A stretch of DNA of 64,000 bases from Neobacillus nitrireducens (GTDB lineage: Bacteria > Bacillota > Bacilli > Bacillales > Cytobacillaceae). A program made the position numbers and the translations under genes. Below are positions 45,690 to 53,913 of the stretch, one piece after another. Location: contig NZ_CP133262.1 in the NCBI RefSeq assembly GCF_030915405.1, positions 1,240,001 through 1,304,000 on the forward strand. The letters run 5' to 3'. The notes beneath the pieces were generated by a model. It was not told the DNA's origin. It saw only the letters and a list, made by a program, of their open reading frames with translations, and did no database searches. Within the stretch, counting starts at the first letter, position 1; every line of letters begins with the position of its first letter.

Positions 45690-45723
45690 AGGTCATGTAG
45701 GTCAACAAGGACCTATATGACCT
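45690..45723. repeat. 14-bp inverted repeat (hairpin)
   Basis: AGGTCATGTAGGTC at 45690-45703 and GACCTATATGACCT at 45710-45723 are inverted with one G-T pair and a 6-nt loop. No T run follows on either strand, so it is not an obvious terminator; it may be a recombination or protein-binding site of the decayed element. Confidence 0.55.
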
Positions 45724-45859
45724 GATAAAACTAGTTATTAGGAAGTACATCAATCAAAACTTGAGGAATCCTTAAAAAATGCCTTTATCATTTGGGGTAT
45801 TGTAAAAATCCTACTAACAATAATCATCGGAGAAGTTTTTAGCAACAAAATTAAAAAAA

Positions 45860-45880
45860 GGCCCTGATAATATCAGGGTC
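45860..45880 (-). terminator. terminator-like hairpin in decayed region
   Basis: GACCCTGAT/ATCAGGGCC stem with a 3-nt loop, followed by seven Ts on the minus strand. It lies beyond the stop of the serine recombinase relic (45991). Confidence 0.65.
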
Positions 45881-45990
45881 TTAATAACTATGTTCTATGA
45901 AGGGTGAACCTGTGACCACAACCCTGTCAAGGAAGTAAAGTGAATCTGATTATAACAGTTTAGTTATGAAAACGTTGATTTAAAAGGATA

Positions 45991-46575
45991 TTATTTCATC
46001 CATAAATGGTTTAATAAGGTGGAGTTGTGGCATAATGTTAGAGTTTGCCACCAACTTGCCAACATTGTTTCTATATACATATGTGTCGTAAACTGGTCAC
46101 TACTTCCATTGACCAGAAAAGGGTTAGAAAAACCGTAGTGCATAATAAGATGCTTTTTTCCCTTCAGCTTAATTTTATGAATAAGCTTATGAAGTAACTC
46201 CGGGGTTATATCATTTATATTTATTAGCTTCTTTAGTTCATTTTGGGCTTTTCAACCATCTCTGTACTTTTTGTGTATAGTTTTAACATATCCTTCTTTT
46301 CAAGAATTTCTGATTGTAGCTTTTTTATTACATTTCTATTTTCATTAACCGCTTCATCATAATCAACTTTTTCTAATACTTCATTCGCTGACAACTTTAG
46401 AAATTTCTTATTTTCCTTTTTCAGATTGTTTTCCCTGATTCCTATTTCTTGACTGTATCGCTACACTTTGAGTTATGTAAGCTTCAAGCTCACTAATTTT
46501 ATCCAACAATTCCATTACACTATCTGGCGACCCTTTCACTCGGTATATCTTCAAGCTCTTTCCCTCCACCCTGCC
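45991..46575 (-). pseudogene. decayed large serine recombinase, C-terminal part
   Basis: Read on the minus strand, three frames joined by frameshifts near 46430 and 46244 give a recombinase-like C-terminus: KISELEAYITQ, then ENKKFLKLSANEVLEKVDYD, NENRNVIKKLQSEI, then LKKLININDITPELLHKLIH and HYGFSNPF. The NEAV.EN-type coiled coil followed by ITPELLHxLIxKIE...IHYxFSNP is typical of large serine recombinases (with recombinase zinc ribbon and coiled coil). The catalytic N-terminal half is missing. It confirms a former mobile element here. Confidence 0.6.
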
Positions 46576-46670
46576 TTTTTAAATAAGCTTCCATTAAACT
46601 AGTTTATTCAGCATGTAGAAAAGCTGTGAAACTTGAGAAAAAATTGCAACCGTTCATACGAAAAAAGCCA

Positions 46671-46692
46671 GGCCACATTGAAGAAGGCCTGA
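46671..46692 (-). terminator. hairpin terminator in decayed region
   Basis: CAGGCC/GGCCTG form a 6-bp GC stem with a ~10-nt loop, followed on the minus strand by GCTTTTTTCG. It lies just beyond a 65-codon lysine/arginine-rich frame (46699-46896) that I do not recognise. Confidence 0.6.
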
Positions 46693-46956
46693 CGCTAACT
46701 AAGAAGGAATTCTTCCCAAAGAGTAGTAATGCAGATTATCCTCTCGATTACGAATACGACTCCGTGATTTTTTAGTTGCTGTAACACGACCATGTTTTCT
46801 TGTTCCTTTTCTCACGACAAAAAAACCTCCAAATAAGTAGTATTTGAAGGTTCTGAACTCACACAGTTTTGTATTCTCGGACTCACACAGACTCAATAAT
46901 AATTACCAAAAGACTGCGGGTGTTTGAAATTGTTCATTTGACAAGAAAGTCAGTAT

Positions 46957-47020
46957 TGGCTGGACTGCGTGGTAATCGAACCCACCAGACCTGTCACGCA
47001 GGTCTCAAGCAGTTTTGAAG
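46957..47020 (-). pseudogene. 3' half of a tRNA-Sec (selenocysteine) gene
   Basis: On the minus strand the anticodon loop CTTCAAA (anticodon UCA) at 47014-47020 is followed by the 3' anticodon stem, a long variable arm AGACCTG-CGTGA-CAGGTCT (7-bp stem), a T-arm with GTTCGATT, an 8-nt acceptor strand GCAGTCCA, G73 and CCA (46957-46959). The long variable arm, 8-bp acceptor side, UCA anticodon and G73 are tRNA-Sec features. The 5' half is absent: sequence upstream of the loop does not pair with ACTGCT, and one T-stem base is mutated. A cut at the anticodon loop is typical of integrase att sites. Confidence 0.65.
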
Positions 47021-47125
47021 TTTGCTGGCACCTGTTTTTTTAGTATCTTTATATATTCTCAAGTATTGATATATCAAGCTTTTGTACTATGTAGTATTTT
47101 CTAGTGATTTATAATTTAAACATTT

Positions 47126-47145
47126 TGGGCACCAAGCATGGCACC
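47126..47145 (-). repeat. imperfect direct repeat, copy 2 (20-bp core)
   Basis: TGGGCACCAAGCATGGCACC, one mismatch to 45501-45520. Here the minus-strand frame reads GAMLGAQNV then a stop, and the tRNA-Sec 3' fragment follows about 80 nt further, as an integrase gene end next to its attachment site would. Confidence 0.5.
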
Positions 47146-47284
47146 ATTACCGCATGATATAGTATTCGAACAATTAGTCCGATGCAGTTTTTAATAACTA
47201 GGCTGTGCTAAATGTAAATGTGATTATTAATTAAAATTAAGTAAAACCCGAAAATAAAGATTTCCAAATATTTAATAGCTACAT

Positions 47285-48694
47285 TTAATGAAAAACATCA
47301 TACAATCTCTCCACAGCCCCGGCTACATTTTCTTCCCTAAGATTAGCAAATCCCAATATTAAACTAATCCTGTTTTCATAATTAACGCTCTTTTCTAGCA
47401 TAAACCGCCGCATCGAATAGATTTCTAGCTTTAACCGTAACGCGCGCTCTTCTATTTCCTGATACCCTTTCCCCGTATGAAAATGGGCGAGAAAATGAAG
47501 GCCTGCCGAAACATCTTCAATATCGATTTCCTCTTGAAAACGCTGTTGAAGCTCCGCAATTAACAATTTTCTTCGTGTATCATACTGATGGTTCATCCGT
47601 TTTACGTGTCGTGCATATTCACCGCTTTCAATGAAAAGCTTCAACGTGAATAACATAAGTGAGTTACTGTATTGGATGAAGTTTGAATAATACTCCCTGT
47701 ATTCCCCTATGAGCTCAGGTGGCAAAACCATATAACTAATCCGCAAACCTGGCAACACTGTTTTTGAAAAAGTCCCCATGTAGATGACTCTTTGGTTTCG
47801 GTCTAAACTTTGCAAGGATGGAATATTGTCTGTTCCATATTTAAATTCGCTATCATAGTCATCTTCAACAATGTATCTGTTTTCGCGTTGTGCTGCCCAG
47901 TTTAACAGCTCGATTCGTCGGGAAATTGGCATGATTTTTCCTGTAGGGAATTGGTGAGACGGGGTAACAAACACCACATTTGCCTTTACTGACTCAATCT
48001 CGGTCATGTTAATACCTTGATCATCCAATGAAACAGGGTGAACAGTTAAATTCATCTTTTTCAGGAGCTGGTGAAAGCGGACATACCCCGGGTTCTCAAT
48101 AGCAACAACTGTTCCTTTGCTGTTCATTTCCATCAATTGACCTACCAATAACTGTGTTCCTGCCCCAATGATGATTTGCTCCGGCTCACATTCCACTCCC
48201 CGAGTCAAAGCAATCATTCGGCAAATAGTCTCTCTCACCACATAAGGCCCCTGGGAATAAGACATTTCTGAAAGTTCTCTTTTATACGATTTAATTGCTT
48301 TCTCCTGACACTTTAGCCATTCCTTAAAAGGAAATAAAGAAGTATCTGATGCCATATGGGACAGTGAAAGCCACCCATCTTTGTTGACAGGCTCCTCCTT
48401 TAGTTCACTTGGTAGCTTTTGCTTCCAATGCTTTTTTTGTTCAATAAACTCAGTAATATTTTCAACAAAGTATCCACTTCGTTCAATCGTATAGATATAC
48501 CCCTCAGCAAGCAGCTGTTCATAGCCAAAGCTGACGGAATTAATACTGACATTTAATTGTTCGGCTAATGACCTTTTAGAAGGAAGCTTTTCATTTGCTT
48601 TTAACTTTCCTGTTAAAATATTTTCTTTGATCCCTTCGTATATTTGTTGGTAAATATAATTAGAATCCCTCTGTTTATCGATCAGTATGAACAT
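47285..48694 (-). CDS. MocR family (PLP-binding GntR-type) transcriptional regulator
   Basis: 469-aa chimera of an N-terminal GntR winged HTH (about 10-75: YIYQQIYEGIKENILTGKLK, SKRSLAEQLNVSINSVSFGY) and a C-terminal aminotransferase class I-like PLP domain (about 110-469) with the lysine motif GTFSKTVLPGLRISYM. This is the GabR/PdxR architecture. It is divergent from the gabT/gabD-like genes and an inverted repeat ATCTGGTA...TACCAGAT lies between them, so it very likely regulates them in response to the amino substrate with PLP (GABA or 5-aminovalerate). Confidence 0.93.
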   Translation of the reverse strand: MFILIDKQRDSNYIYQQIYEGIKENILTGKLKANEKLPSKRSLAEQLNVSINSVSFGYEQLLAEGYIYTIERSGYFVENITEFIEQKKHWKQKLPSELKEEPVNKDGWLSLSHMASDTSLFPFKEWLKCQEKAIKSYKRELSEMSYSQGPYVVRETICRMIALTRGVECEPEQIIIGAGTQLLVGQLMEMNSKGTVVAIENPGYVRFHQLLKKMNLTVHPVSLDDQGINMTEIESVKANVVFVTPSHQFPTGKIMPISRRIELLNWAAQRENRYIVEDDYDSEFKYGTDNIPSLQSLDRNQRVIYMGTFSKTVLPGLRISYMVLPPELIGEYREYYSNFIQYSNSLMLFTLKLFIESGEYARHVKRMNHQYDTRRKLLIAELQQRFQEEIDIEDVSAGLHFLAHFHTGKGYQEIEERALRLKLEIYSMRRFMLEKSVNYENRISLILGFANLREENVAGAVERLYDVFH

Positions 48695-48708
48695 TCTATT
48701 ACTCCCAA

Positions 48709-48756
48709 TCTGGTACCTATTTTTTTTCGATTTTGGTACTTTTCATTATACCAGAT
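48709..48756. promoter_or_regulatory. candidate MocR/GabR-type operator
   Basis: The arms ATCTGGTA (48709-48716) and TACCAGAT (48749-48756) are perfect inverted repeats with another TGGTAC at 48734-48739, all between the divergent regulator and aminotransferase genes. GabR of B. subtilis recognises ATACCA-type repeats (established). A TATAAT -10 for the plus-strand operon is at 48774-48779. Confidence 0.6.
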
Positions 48757-48807
48757 CCATGGGATACTTTTCCTATAATTCAGAAAATTATTGAAGGAGC
48801 GATCAGA

Positions 48808-50109
48808 ATGCTAGTCTCTTATTCACAAACTGCAGCATTACAGGAAAAAAGAAAAAAATTTGTCCCAAAGGGTGTAAGCAATGGCAATTTAAACTTTGCC
48901 CAGCATGCCTCCGGGGCAACCGTAACAGATATTGATAATAATGAATGGATTGACTTTGCAGGTGCAATTGGAACGTTAAATGTAGGCCACTGTCACCCTA
49001 AAGTATCCGAAGCAGTCAAGATCCAAGTAGATAAGTTTTTACATCCTGGATTCAACGTTATCATGTATGAAAGTTATATCAATCTTGCTGAAAAGTTATG
49101 CCAAATCACCCCTGGGGAATTTGACAAACAAGCGATTTTCTTTAACTCAGGTGCAGAAGCAGTAGAAAATGCGATTAAAATTTCCCGCCGCTACACGAAA
49201 AGACCCGCGGTTGTTTCGTTTGTCCGCGGCTACCATGGACGAACCAACTTAACAATGGGCATGACAAGCAAGGTAAAGCCATATAAATATGGGTTTGGTC
49301 CCTTCGCTCCGGAAATTTACCAAGCACCATTTCCTTATATGTATCATAAACCAGCCGGGATGACAGAAGAAGAATATGTGGATCAGGTCATTTCAGACTT
49401 TGAAGATTTCTTTATCTCCACAGTTGCTCCGGAAATGGTAGCATGTGTGGTAATGGAACCTGTTCAAGGCGAAGGCGGTTTTATTATTCCACCGAAAAAG
49501 TTTATGCAAGCTGTGAGCCGTTTCTGTAAGGAGAATGGAATTGTGTTTGTAGCTGATGAAATTCAAACTGGATTTGGCCGTACTGGCAAATTATTTGCCA
49601 TCGAACATTTTGATGTAATTCCTGATTTAATTACGGTTTCAAAATCGTTAGCGGCTGGTCTGCCGTTAAGTGGTGTTGTCGGGAAAACAGAAATCCTAAA
49701 TGTTGCAGATCCCGGTGAACTTGGCGGTACTTATTCGGGGAGTCCTGTCGCCTGTGCTGCAGCTTTAGCCGTAATTGATATTGTGGAAGAAGAAAATTTA
49801 GTGGGGAAAGCTGAAATCCTTGGGCAAAAAATTGAAGCGAAATTACAAGACCTCAGCATAAAACATGATTTTGTAGGTGATATTCGCCGTTTGGGTGCGA
49901 TGGTTGCTTGTGAGATAGTGGAAGACCGCTTCAGCAAAAAACCAAACAAGACGAAAACATCACAGATTGTCAAATATGCAAACGAAAATGGATTATTACT
50001 CCTTTCAGCCGGCATAAAGAGTAATGTCATTCGTTTCTTAGCCCCATTAGTGATTACAGATGAAGAATTAGCAAAAGGATTTGCGATTTTGGAAAAGGCT
50101 TTTGAATAA
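48808..50109 (+). CDS. class III aminotransferase, GabT-like (4-aminobutyrate/5-aminovalerate)
   Basis: PLP enzyme that moves the amino group of an omega-amino acid to 2-oxoglutarate, giving a semialdehyde. The ATG at 48808 is preferred over an upstream start at 48733 because GAAGGAG lies 8 nt before it (433 aa). Motifs: FNSGAEAVENAIKISRRYT, VMEPVQGEGGFI, ADEIQTGFGRTG and the PLP-lysine stretch TVSKSLAAGLPLSGV. First gene of a MocR-controlled operon with an aldehyde dehydrogenase. Substrate (GABA versus 5-aminovalerate) is open; glutarate genes nearby favour 5-aminovalerate. Confidence 0.92.
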   Translation: MLVSYSQTAALQEKRKKFVPKGVSNGNLNFAQHASGATVTDIDNNEWIDFAGAIGTLNVGHCHPKVSEAVKIQVDKFLHPGFNVIMYESYINLAEKLCQITPGEFDKQAIFFNSGAEAVENAIKISRRYTKRPAVVSFVRGYHGRTNLTMGMTSKVKPYKYGFGPFAPEIYQAPFPYMYHKPAGMTEEEYVDQVISDFEDFFISTVAPEMVACVVMEPVQGEGGFIIPPKKFMQAVSRFCKENGIVFVADEIQTGFGRTGKLFAIEHFDVIPDLITVSKSLAAGLPLSGVVGKTEILNVADPGELGGTYSGSPVACAAALAVIDIVEEENLVGKAEILGQKIEAKLQDLSIKHDFVGDIRRLGAMVACEIVEDRFSKKPNKTKTSQIVKYANENGLLLLSAGIKSNVIRFLAPLVITDEELAKGFAILEKAFE

Positions 50110-50168
50110 GAATTAGAGACACCCGGTCCGATATTGGAAGGATCGGGCTATCTTCATAAAAACATTGG

Positions 50169-51572
50169 ATGGTGTATATAATGGCAGATCTATTACAAGT
50201 GAAGAATCCGGCAACAGGTCAAGTAATTAAAGAAATCCGGATTAATACAGAAGAAGAAATAAAGCAAGCACTAAAAGCTGGGCATGACAACTTTAAAAAA
50301 TGGGCAAAGGTTAATGCCCATGAACGTTCCCGATTATTAAGAAACTGGGCACAAATCATTCAAGAGCATAAAGCAGAAATCGCTGAAATCATGACATTGG
50401 AAAATGGCAAGCCGTTGAGTGAATCACTCGGTGAAGTAGATTATGCCACTAGCTACATTGATTGGTATGCAGAAGAAGCAAAACGCATCTACGGAAGAAC
50501 AGTCCCTGCGTCTTCTGAAACAAAAAGAATCACTGTTACTAAACAGCCGATTGGTTTAGTGGCTGCAATTACGCCGTGGAATTTCCCGGCAGCAATGATG
50601 ACAAGAAAAGCAGCACCTGCTTTGGCGGCTGGCTGCCCATTTATTGTAAAACCTGCAGTCGAAACACCTTTAACAACGATTAGATTAGTTGAACTGGCCC
50701 ACGAAGCTGGAATTCCTACTGATGTCATCCAATACGTAAATGGTTCTGGCTCGATGGTCGGCGACCTTTTTACAAGCAGTGAACACGTCCGTAAAATTAC
50801 GTTTACTGGATCTACTCCTGTCGGAAAGCAATTAATCAAAAACAGCGCTAATACGGTGAAACACGTAACGATGGAATTAGGCGGGCACGCTCCTCTTATC
50901 GTTGCCGAAGATGCGGACCTGGATTTTGCTGTCCAGCAAACGCTCCTCACTAAGTTTCGGAATGCAGGACAAACATGCGTATGTGCAAACCGGATCATTG
51001 TCCATGAAACGATTGTTGAGGCTTTCTCTGCCAAATTAGCAGAAGCAACAAAAAACTTAAAAGTTGGCAATGGACTTGATAAAGATACACAGGTAGGACC
51101 TATTATTAACGAAAAGGGTTTCAACAAAATCGTTGACCAAATTAATGATGCGATTGAAAAAGGGGCAATGGTCCTGGCTGGAAATCAATTCAACGCCGAT
51201 AAGGAACAAGGGTACTTCTTCGTCTCCCCTACTGTCTTATCAAATGTTACGCTTGATATGAACATTATGCAGGAAGAAACGTTTGGTCCGGTCGCTCCGA
51301 TTATTACCTTTAAACATTTAGAGGAAGCAGTAGAGATTGCCAATAGTACTCCATATGGGTTAGCTGCCTATTTCTTCACCAATAACTATAAAACCGGCAC
51401 ATATTTAAGTGAAAATCTGGACTTTGGCATTGTCGGCTGGAATGACGGGGCACCATCCGGAGCTCACATTCCCTTTGGTGGCATGAAGGAAAGTGGAATT
51501 GGCCGCGAAGGCGGGCTCGAAGGGATTGAACCCTACTTGGAAACGAAATATTTATCTATAGGAAATCTATAG
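50169..51572 (+). CDS. succinate/glutarate-semialdehyde dehydrogenase (GabD-like)
   Basis: 463-467-aa NAD(P)+-dependent aldehyde dehydrogenase that oxidises the semialdehyde from the upstream aminotransferase to succinate or glutarate. Conserved parts: [31 protein letters not shown], the catalytic Glu in [11 protein letters not shown] and catalytic Cys in [14 protein letters not shown] at 50181 or 50169; both are plausible. A short hairpin (CCCGGTCC/GGATCGGG) lies in the 59-nt gap after gabT. Confidence 0.92.
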   Translation: MVYIMADLLQVKNPATGQVIKEIRINTEEEIKQALKAGHDNFKKWAKVNAHERSRLLRNWAQIIQEHKAEIAEIMTLENGKPLSESLGEVDYATSYIDWYAEEAKRIYGRTVPASSETKRITVTKQPIGLVAAITPWNFPAAMMTRKAAPALAAGCPFIVKPAVETPLTTIRLVELAHEAGIPTDVIQYVNGSGSMVGDLFTSSEHVRKITFTGSTPVGKQLIKNSANTVKHVTMELGGHAPLIVAEDADLDFAVQQTLLTKFRNAGQTCVCANRIIVHETIVEAFSAKLAEATKNLKVGNGLDKDTQVGPIINEKGFNKIVDQINDAIEKGAMVLAGNQFNADKEQGYFFVSPTVLSNVTLDMNIMQEETFGPVAPIITFKHLEEAVEIANSTPYGLAAYFFTNNYKTGTYLSENLDFGIVGWNDGAPSGAHIPFGGMKESGIGREGGLEGIEPYLETKYLSIGNL

Positions 51573-51652
51573 AGCCTCTCAACAAAGATATATAATAATT
51601 TTTTTACTTGCCAAATACAGTTTTTTGAAGAAATTTATTACCATAAAATTCA

Positions 51653-51700
51653 AACAAGACTCTTACGTTGGACATATTAACAACGTAAGAGCCTTGTTTT
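51653..51700. terminator. bidirectional terminator between gabD-like and sigma-54 activator genes
   Basis: CTCTTACGTTG/CAACGTAAGAG form an 11-bp stem with a 10-nt loop, extended by AACAAG/CTTGTT, with T-rich tails. It separates the convergent genes ending at 51572 and 51749. Confidence 0.8.
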
Positions 51701-51748
51701 TTCTATATTTCAATTCATTTCATCTCTTTCTTAACAGCTATGGACACC

Positions 51749-53599
51749 CTATAACATATTCCCTAACTTCTTTAACTCGGTTTCGATATATGATCTGCTA
51801 TGATCAAACCCAATAATGGCCAAAACGTTTCCGTTATGGTCCGTTAAGGGAGCAAAGCTGGTTTTCCATTCTCCATAAATATCTTCATATAAAGAAGTGA
51901 CTCCTGCTTTCCCATCCATCGCCTCAAATGCAACTTCCATCATTTCAGGAGGCCCTTCATATATATGCCCAGGTGGAATGACGAAATCTTCACTTGCTAC
52001 AATCGTTAGCATTTTATTATTATCTAAAGCTTTAAAAATATAGACCCACTCAATGATTCCTTCTTGTTCACGTATTTTCGTTAATTTTTTCTGAACATTT
52101 TTATACGTCAGGTTGGATGGCGACATATTATGATTTACTAATTCAAAGATTTCTTCTGGAAGAATGACAGTAGATGTCACAATCGCCATGGATCGTAATT
52201 GTTTATTTAAATGTTCTTCTAGTATCTTCCTTTTATTTAGAGGTGAAAGAGTTTTGTGTTGCATTTTCTCGCGGATTTTTTTATATTTTCTACTCATTGT
52301 AGGTTGACTAATATCCAATACTTTTGCTGCAAGCTTAACTGATTTATATTTATCGATCGCCATTTTTATCAATTGTTCTTCAATCATATCCACCGCTTCT
52401 TGCATCGGGATAATGTGATGAATTATAGGAGGATCCTTTACAGCAGTCTTTTTCGGGATATATTTGTAGACTAAGCTTGAGTCTACATTCAATTCTTTAC
52501 TAGTCACGACGATTCGTTCAATCGTATTCTCTAATTGCCTGACATTTCCCGGCCAATCGTAGATACATAATAAATCAATAGCATCTGGTAGAATATTGAT
52601 GTTTCTATGGTATAACGAATTATATTTTCCTACGAAATGATAGATTAGGTAAGGAATCTCTTCAGTTCTTTCCCTTAATGAAGGAATTTCAATTGGTACT
52701 ACATTTAAACGATAATATAGGTCTTCTCTAAATCGTCCCTCTCTGACCATTTTTTCTAATGATTGATTCGTTGCAGCTATTATTTGGACATCAATATGAA
52801 TCGGTTTTGAACTTCCTAATGGTGTGACTTCTTTTTCCTGTAAAATTCGCAGTAACTTAACTTGCAAGTTCAGTGGCAATTCTGCAATTTCATCGAGGAA
52901 AATAATTCCTTCATTTGCTAATTCAAATTTTCCGGGAGCACCATTTTTGTTTGCACCACTAAATGCCCCGCCCACATAACCGAATAATTCACTCTCTAAT
53001 AAATTTTCCGGAATAGCACCACAATTCACTGCAATAAAAGGTTTAGATCCCCGATTACCTAATTGATGAATGGTTTTAGCAAACATTTCTTTCCCTACAC
53101 CTGATTCTCCTAATAAGAGAACTGTGGTTGAAACTTTTGAAACCATTTCTATTGTATGGAGTACATCTTTCATTTTCTGACTATGGACGACCATTGAAGG
53201 AATGTGTTTTATTTCCGGCTCATCGTTTATTTCAATGGAATTCCTTAAAGGATCGGAGATACTTTTTAATCCCCATACCATTAACTCTTCCATAGTATCC
53301 TTTGATTGGAACACGGTTATGAGAATCGTACTGCCATTCCAAGCCTTTAATTGAAGAGAGTGTGCCTCTTTATTTAATAATTGTAAAATGGGAGCACCAA
53401 AAAATGAAATTTCCTCTAATTCAGTAAATGTTCTACCTATCAATGAGGTTGTGTTTGTTGACCAAAAGTTTTTCAATTTTCCACCTAGAAATAAAATCGT
53501 TCCGTTTACATTGGTGACAATCATTTCATCGTAAATAGATAGAAAACTAGATTGAAAAGCTTGGATTAATTGATCATTAGTCATAATCATGGAAATCAC
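51749..53599 (-). CDS. sigma-54 dependent transcriptional activator with PAS-like N-terminus and C-terminal extension
   Basis: 616-aa enhancer-binding protein. PAS-like N-terminal sensor (about 10-110); AAA+ domain with Walker A GESGVGKE (164-171), a GAFSGA loop (211-216, in place of the usual GAFTGA that contacts sigma-54) and Walker B IIFLDE (232-237); arginine-finger region about 290-310; Fis-like HTH (about 400-446); and then ~165 further residues (450-616) that look like a small sensor domain. GTG start at 53599 with AAGGGG upstream. Divergent from the N-demethylase operon, which has a -24/-12 promoter. Confidence 0.9.
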   Translation of the reverse strand: MISMIMTNDQLIQAFQSSFLSIYDEMIVTNVNGTILFLGGKLKNFWSTNTTSLIGRTFTELEEISFFGAPILQLLNKEAHSLQLKAWNGSTILITVFQSKDTMEELMVWGLKSISDPLRNSIEINDEPEIKHIPSMVVHSQKMKDVLHTIEMVSKVSTTVLLLGESGVGKEMFAKTIHQLGNRGSKPFIAVNCGAIPENLLESELFGYVGGAFSGANKNGAPGKFELANEGIIFLDEIAELPLNLQVKLLRILQEKEVTPLGSSKPIHIDVQIIAATNQSLEKMVREGRFREDLYYRLNVVPIEIPSLRERTEEIPYLIYHFVGKYNSLYHRNINILPDAIDLLCIYDWPGNVRQLENTIERIVVTSKELNVDSSLVYKYIPKKTAVKDPPIIHHIIPMQEAVDMIEEQLIKMAIDKYKSVKLAAKVLDISQPTMSRKYKKIREKMQHKTLSPLNKRKILEEHLNKQLRSMAIVTSTVILPEEIFELVNHNMSPSNLTYKNVQKKLTKIREQEGIIEWVYIFKALDNNKMLTIVASEDFVIPPGHIYEGPPEMMEVAFEAMDGKAGVTSLYEDIYGEWKTSFAPLTDHNGNVLAIIGFDHSRSYIETELKKLGNML

Positions 53600-53913
53600 A
53601 CATTTACCCCTTCATTCGCTAGATTTTTAAATTTTGGGATTATTCAAAATGAATTATTTCATATTTGAATAAAGAATTCAAATTTGAATTTAACAAATAC
53701 TAAAAAATTAAAAGAATATTGAATTGTGGCTATTTTGTGAACACTTTCAATCTGGCATAAAACTTGCAAATGTTTATATTAGAGGATTAGAAAAGAGGCG
53801 GTCTATAGAACTGGAACGATTTATTGCATGAACAGCAAGTAAAATAAGATTATTTTCCATCTATTCAATTTAAAAGTGAGTTTATTGTTCAAAAAATAAA
53901 GGAGGAATTTTTC
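53600..53913 (+). promoter_or_regulatory. intergenic control region with palindromic candidate activator site and sigma-54 promoter
   Basis: 314 nt between divergent genes. The perfect 16-bp palindrome AATTCAAATTTGAATT (53675-53690) overlaps an ATTTGAAT...ATTCAAAT inverted repeat (53663-53683), about 90-110 nt upstream of the predicted start, the usual place for an activator site. TGGCATAAAACTTGCA (53753-53768) matches the -24/-12 consensus. An AAGGAGG lies before the ATG at 53914. Confidence 0.7.
53753..53768 (+). promoter_or_regulatory. sigma-54 (-24/-12) promoter of N-demethylase operon
   Basis: TGGCATAAAACTTGCA has GG and GC dinucleotides with the strict 10-nt spacing of sigma-54 promoters and matches the consensus at TGGCA and TTGCA. 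The predicted start lies near 53779. Confidence 0.85.

Noticed and set aside
45513-45725. 70-codon plus-strand frame in the decayed region
   Set aside because: It overlaps the direct repeat and the 14-bp hairpin and has no recognisable similarity.
45895-45950. T-arm-like stretch in the decayed region (GGTTCACCC context)
   Set aside because: It does not fold into tRNA arms; only a short resemblance to a T-arm.
46699-46896. 65-codon minus-strand frame rich in Arg/Lys
   Set aside because: No family is recognisable, no strong ribosome binding site was seen and it lies in decayed DNA.
45901-47280. Possible CRISPR array in the decayed region
   Set aside because: There are only two diverged repeats 1.6 kb apart, not a regularly spaced array.
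50489-51127. 212-codon minus-strand open frame
   Set aside because: It lies wholly within the aldehyde dehydrogenase gene on the other strand and shows no family features.
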